From NCBI GenBank assembly GCA_027484885.1, contig JAIXSD010000456.1, positions 1-8,154 of the forward strand: a stretch of DNA of 8,154 bases, given 5' to 3'. The stretch comes from Rubrivivax sp. GTDB lineage: Bacteria > Pseudomonadota > Gammaproteobacteria > Burkholderiales > Burkholderiaceae_C. Shown here in pieces: positions 6,379-8,154 of this stretch (its first letter is position 1; each line of letters begins with the position of its first letter). A model generated the notes under the pieces. It had not been told where the DNA came from. It ran no database searches and saw only the letters and a list, made by a program, of their open reading frames with translations. The position numbers and the translations under genes were made by a program.

Positions 6379-6903
6379 ATGAACGCCTTGAACCACTCTC
6401 GCCGAAAGACCATGGCTGGCGGCGCTGTGCTGTGCTCGCTGCTGTGGGTGATCAGCGTGGGCGCGGCCACCAGCGCACCCCGGGCTCCCGCGCAAGCGGC
6501 AGGAGGACAGTTTCTGATCAGCGATGCAGAGTGGCAGCAAGAACAGGCCACACCCGAGCCGCCCAGACCCAAGTTCAGCCCCACACCCGGCGCACCGCGG
6601 CTGGAGCTGCTGCAACCCAAGCCCGGGCCCGAAACCCTGGCCAGCCCCTTTGACATCCAGCTTCGCTGGAATGCCGAAGGCGAGGCCCGCATCGAACCGC
6701 AGACCTTGCGCATCCGCTACGGCTGGATGGGGCTGGACATCACCCAGCGCGTGCTGGCCCAGGCGGAAGTGACGAGCGAAGGGCTGCGCATCCGCAAGGC
6801 CGCCCTGCCCAGCGGCCAGCACAAGCTCGCCGTCGAGATTGCCGATTCCCTGCAGCGCGTGGGCCGGCGCCAATTCGAGGTCAAGGTGCAGGCCTCGCCC
6901 TGA
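6379..6903 (+). CDS. Small exported protein with an Ig-like beta-sandwich domain
   Basis: A 174-aa protein starting 29 bases after the caspase stop, and the last gene of the operon. The signal peptide comprises NHSRRK plus a hydrophobic stretch (about 13-33) with possible cleavage after TSA (33) or AQAA (41). The SRRK pair is loosely Tat-like, but the core is hydrophobic enough for Sec. A Pro-rich spacer (about 57-80) leads to a domain at about 85-171 with regularly spaced strands: FDIQLRW, LRIRYGW, GLRIRKAAL, HKLAVEIAD and RQFEVKV. This is the pattern of Ig-like or cadherin-like folds. No catalytic motif is seen. A weak GGA precedes the ATG, and the ATG at 6362 closes after six codons and is not used. 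The likely role is binding or presenting a ligand beside the caspase (inference). Confidence 0.8.
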   Translation: MNALNHSRRKTMAGGAVLCSLLWVISVGAATSAPRAPAQAAGGQFLISDAEWQQEQATPEPPRPKFSPTPGAPRLELLQPKPGPETLASPFDIQLRWNAEGEARIEPQTLRIRYGWMGLDITQRVLAQAEVTSEGLRIRKAALPSGQHKLAVEIADSLQRVGRRQFEVKVQASP

Positions 6904-6918
6904 AGAGGAGAACAAACA

Positions 6919-6945
6919 AACAGGGCCGCATCAAGCGGCCCTGTT
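6919..6945. terminator. Hairpin terminator between convergent genes
   Basis: A perfect 11-bp stem (AACAGGGCCGC with GCGGCCCTGTT) around a 5-base loop. Read leftward it is followed by TGTTTGTTTGTT, a good U-rich tail, so it best fits the end of the DUF11-like lipoprotein transcript. Read rightward the tail is only TTCAAAA, so it may block the caspase operon transcript less efficiently. It lies in the 69-base gap between the two stop codons. Confidence 0.88.
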
Positions 6946-6972
6946 CAAAAGGTGCAGTTCAAGAAAACAGGT

Positions 6973-7890
6973 TCAAGGCGTCAACAGGAGCGCGCGGTCA
7001 TTGCTGCTGTCGCTGTCGCCGCGGGCACGCACGGAGGCTTCGAAGACCAGGCCGGCACGCTGGCCCGGGGCGAAGCTGTAGGGCAGGCGGAAGACCAGGC
7101 TGCCGTCCTTGGGCAGGTTGGCCACGGTCATGCCCACGGGCTTGAGATCGCTGGGGCAGACGGCCCCGCCGCTGGCGCTGCAGCTCATGGCGCCCAGGGT
7201 GGCGGCGTTCTCGCTCGGCGAGCTGACCAGTTGGTTGGCGATCAGCACGTCCTTGGCGGCGTCGGGGCCCTTGTTGCTGACGGTCACCACATACTCAAAG
7301 CTGCCGCCGGCCGGGACGGCGCTGCTAGGGCCGGTGGCCTGCACGGCGACATCGGCGCTGTAGGCCTTGAAGCCCACGCCCATCTTGCTGCTGGACAGCT
7401 GGGTGCCCGTGCCGGTGCTGGCCGAAGCTTCCAGATTGACCGTGCCGCTGGTGCCGAGCTTGACGGTGCCGGTGATATCAAACGTAAGCGTGGCGCCCGG
7501 CTGCAAATTGCTCACCGTCATGCGCGAACCGGTGGCGGGGCAGGCGGTGCCGGTGTTGTCGGACTGGCAGTTGACGACCTTCAGGCCTTCCAGCAGCGCA
7601 TCGGCCACGATGCTGACATCGGTGGTGGCCGCCACGCCCTTGCCGACATTGCGCAGCTTGAGGGTGGCCATGGTCTGGGTGTAGCCCGAGGGCACCTGAG
7701 CCTCGGGCAGGCTCAGGCTGACCATCAGCTCCGGCGCATTGGCCGGCGGCGGGGGCGGGGGCGTGACTTCACTGCCGCCGCCCCCGCCACCACCGCAGGC
7801 GGTGAGTGCCACCAGGGATGACAAAGCCAGAGCAGCCCAAACCGGACGAAGACGAGGTGCAGAAGCGAGACGGGTGGGCAGCGAAGACAT
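6973..7890 (-). CDS. Lipoprotein with two DUF11-like repeat domains
   Basis: A 305-aa protein. The signal peptide ends LVALTAC, with lipidated Cys32, followed by a Gly7 run and TPPPPPP, a flexible tether that lifts the rest off the membrane. Two related beta-sandwich domains follow. Domain 1 (about 53-160) has TLKLRNVGKGVAATTDVSI, and domain 2 (about 175-303) has VVTVSNKGPDAAKDVLIAN, the 'N-x-G-P/K-x-A-x-x-V' signature of DUF11/CARDB-like domains. Each carries a Cys pair at the same place (C108/C117 and C237/C245) followed by a matching MTVSNL/MTVANL strand, so they are a tandem duplication and probably disulfide-linked. An AGGA site lies 6-7 bases before the ATG. Such domains usually serve adhesion or surface display, and no enzyme motif is present. 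It is convergent with the caspase operon, has its own promoter region, and is probably a separate unit. Confidence 0.88.
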   Translation of the reverse strand: MSSLPTRLASAPRLRPVWAALALSSLVALTACGGGGGGGSEVTPPPPPPANAPELMVSLSLPEAQVPSGYTQTMATLKLRNVGKGVAATTDVSIVADALLEGLKVVNCQSDNTGTACPATGSRMTVSNLQPGATLTFDITGTVKLGTSGTVNLEASASTGTGTQLSSSKMGVGFKAYSADVAVQATGPSSAVPAGGSFEYVVTVSNKGPDAAKDVLIANQLVSSPSENAATLGAMSCSASGGAVCPSDLKPVGMTVANLPKDGSLVFRLPYSFAPGQRAGLVFEASVRARGDSDSSNDRALLLTP

Positions 7891-7934
7891 GGGTGTTCCT
7901 GATTTTTGCGGTGCGGGCTGAGTGGTTTTCAGAC

Positions 7935-7949
7935 CAGGTCATCGACCTG
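7935..7949. repeat. 15-bp inverted repeat in the lipoprotein leader
   Basis: CAGGTC-ATC-GACCTG is a perfect 6-3-6 inverted repeat lying between the proposed transcription start (about 7971) and the ATG at 7890. It could be a small leader hairpin or a repressor operator. A chance origin is possible at this length. Confidence 0.35.
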
Positions 7950-7977
7950 TTGAACGCCTCTCAGATTTGGAGCCGCA

Positions 7978-8006
7978 AGTGTAAAAACCCAAGGTGACGC
8001 TGTCTG
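7978..8006 (-). promoter_or_regulatory. Candidate sigma-70 promoter for the DUF11-like lipoprotein gene
   Basis: On the minus strand CAGACA (8006-8001) is separated by exactly 17 bases from TACACT (7983-7978). Each hexamer matches the sigma-70 consensus at four of six positions. The start would be near 7971, leaving a leader of about 80 bases. The weak hexamers suggest that it needs an activator. Confidence 0.4.
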
Positions 8007-8021
8007 TGTACGTTGTGTACA
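8007..8021. promoter_or_regulatory. Palindromic operator candidate next to the -35 box
   Basis: TGTAC-GTTGT-GTACA is a perfect 5-5-5 inverted repeat abutting the proposed -35 hexamer. Its centre (8014) is about 42-43 bases upstream of the predicted start, the position typical of class II activator sites. The regulator is unknown. Confidence 0.4.
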
Positions 8022-8114
8022 GCAAAGGCTGGCCCGCGATGCAAACGACGGCAACGGTATCAACGGAGGGCCGTCAAGGGCACCGCCACCGGTGGCGAGC
8101 CATGGCAGGCAGCT

Positions 8115-8154
8115 TCAGCGTGCGATCGAGGTGTAGGCGTTGTTGAGCGCGCTC
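8115..8154 (-). CDS. Possible C-terminus of a gene running in from the right edge
   Basis: A leftward frame enters at the window edge and reads SALNNAYTSIAR before a TGA at 8117-8115. Eleven of the twelve codons end in G or C, matching the coding bias of this genome, and no stop precedes it in that frame. Thirteen codons are too few for a family call, so this could be a chance open frame. If real, its transcript would run toward the DUF11-like lipoprotein gene, with 224 bases between the two. A 14-bp perfect palindrome (CGCCACCGGTGGCG, 8084-8097) lies just past the stop but has no loop or U-tract and is not a clear terminator. Confidence 0.4.
   Translation of the reverse strand, partial: SALNNAYTSIAR

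Noticed and set aside
6944..6978. Three TTCAA repeats near the DUF11-like gene stop
   Set aside because: They are too short and irregularly spaced to be a repeat array.
6952..7821. Rightward open frame of 289 codons over the DUF11-like lipoprotein gene
   Set aside because: It is a Gly/Ala/His-rich antisense translation. The leftward gene has a lipobox, duplicated domains and a ribosome-binding site.
8084..8097. CGCCACCGGTGGCG perfect palindrome as a terminator
   Set aside because: It has no loop-forming spacer and no U-tract on either strand, so a terminator call is not supported.
1..8154. CRISPR array, tRNA, rRNA, insertion sequence or transposase
   Set aside because: I saw no regularly spaced repeats, no tRNA-like cloverleaf segments, no terminal inverted repeats flanking a transposase frame and no rRNA sequence.

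Overview
The window is GC-rich with strong G/C bias at third codon positions, purine-rich Shine-Dalgarno sites and tightly packed ATGA-overlapping genes. This suggests a Gram-negative betaproteobacterium, perhaps of the Burkholderiales. No rRNA, tRNA or housekeeping gene fixes the taxon, so this is inference.

Layout: (1) A leftward operon at 1-1421 encodes an ECF-type sigma factor, a single-pass membrane protein that is probably its anti-sigma factor, and the N-terminus of a secreted protein cut off by the left edge. Consecutive genes overlap by ATGA at both junctions. (2) A 277-nt divergent intergenic region (1422-1698) holds two copies of an 18-base bipartite motif (AGRGACG-N15-CGTCAGGGCTG). 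They lie on opposite strands, face each other, and look like paired promoters or operators for the two operons. (3) A rightward operon at 1699-6903 encodes a 649-aa lipoprotein of unrecognised family, a CsgG/LpoB-like lipoprotein, a caspase-family (peptidase C14) protein with a twin-arginine-type signal peptide and an intact His/Cys dyad, and a small exported protein with an Ig-like domain. (4) A strong hairpin at 6919-6945 separates this operon from a convergent leftward gene (6973-7890) for a lipoprotein with two DUF11-like beta-sandwich domains. That gene has its own candidate promoter and a palindrome centred near -42. (5) A probable 3' end of another leftward gene lies at the right edge.

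Working model (inference): the ECF sigma factor and membrane anti-sigma factor sense an envelope signal and switch on their own operon and the divergent one through the mirrored elements. The second operon sends two lipoproteins, a caspase-like protease and an Ig-like partner to the cell envelope. An envelope-localised caspase module tied to an ECF switch is the most interesting feature here. I do not recognise it as a named system.
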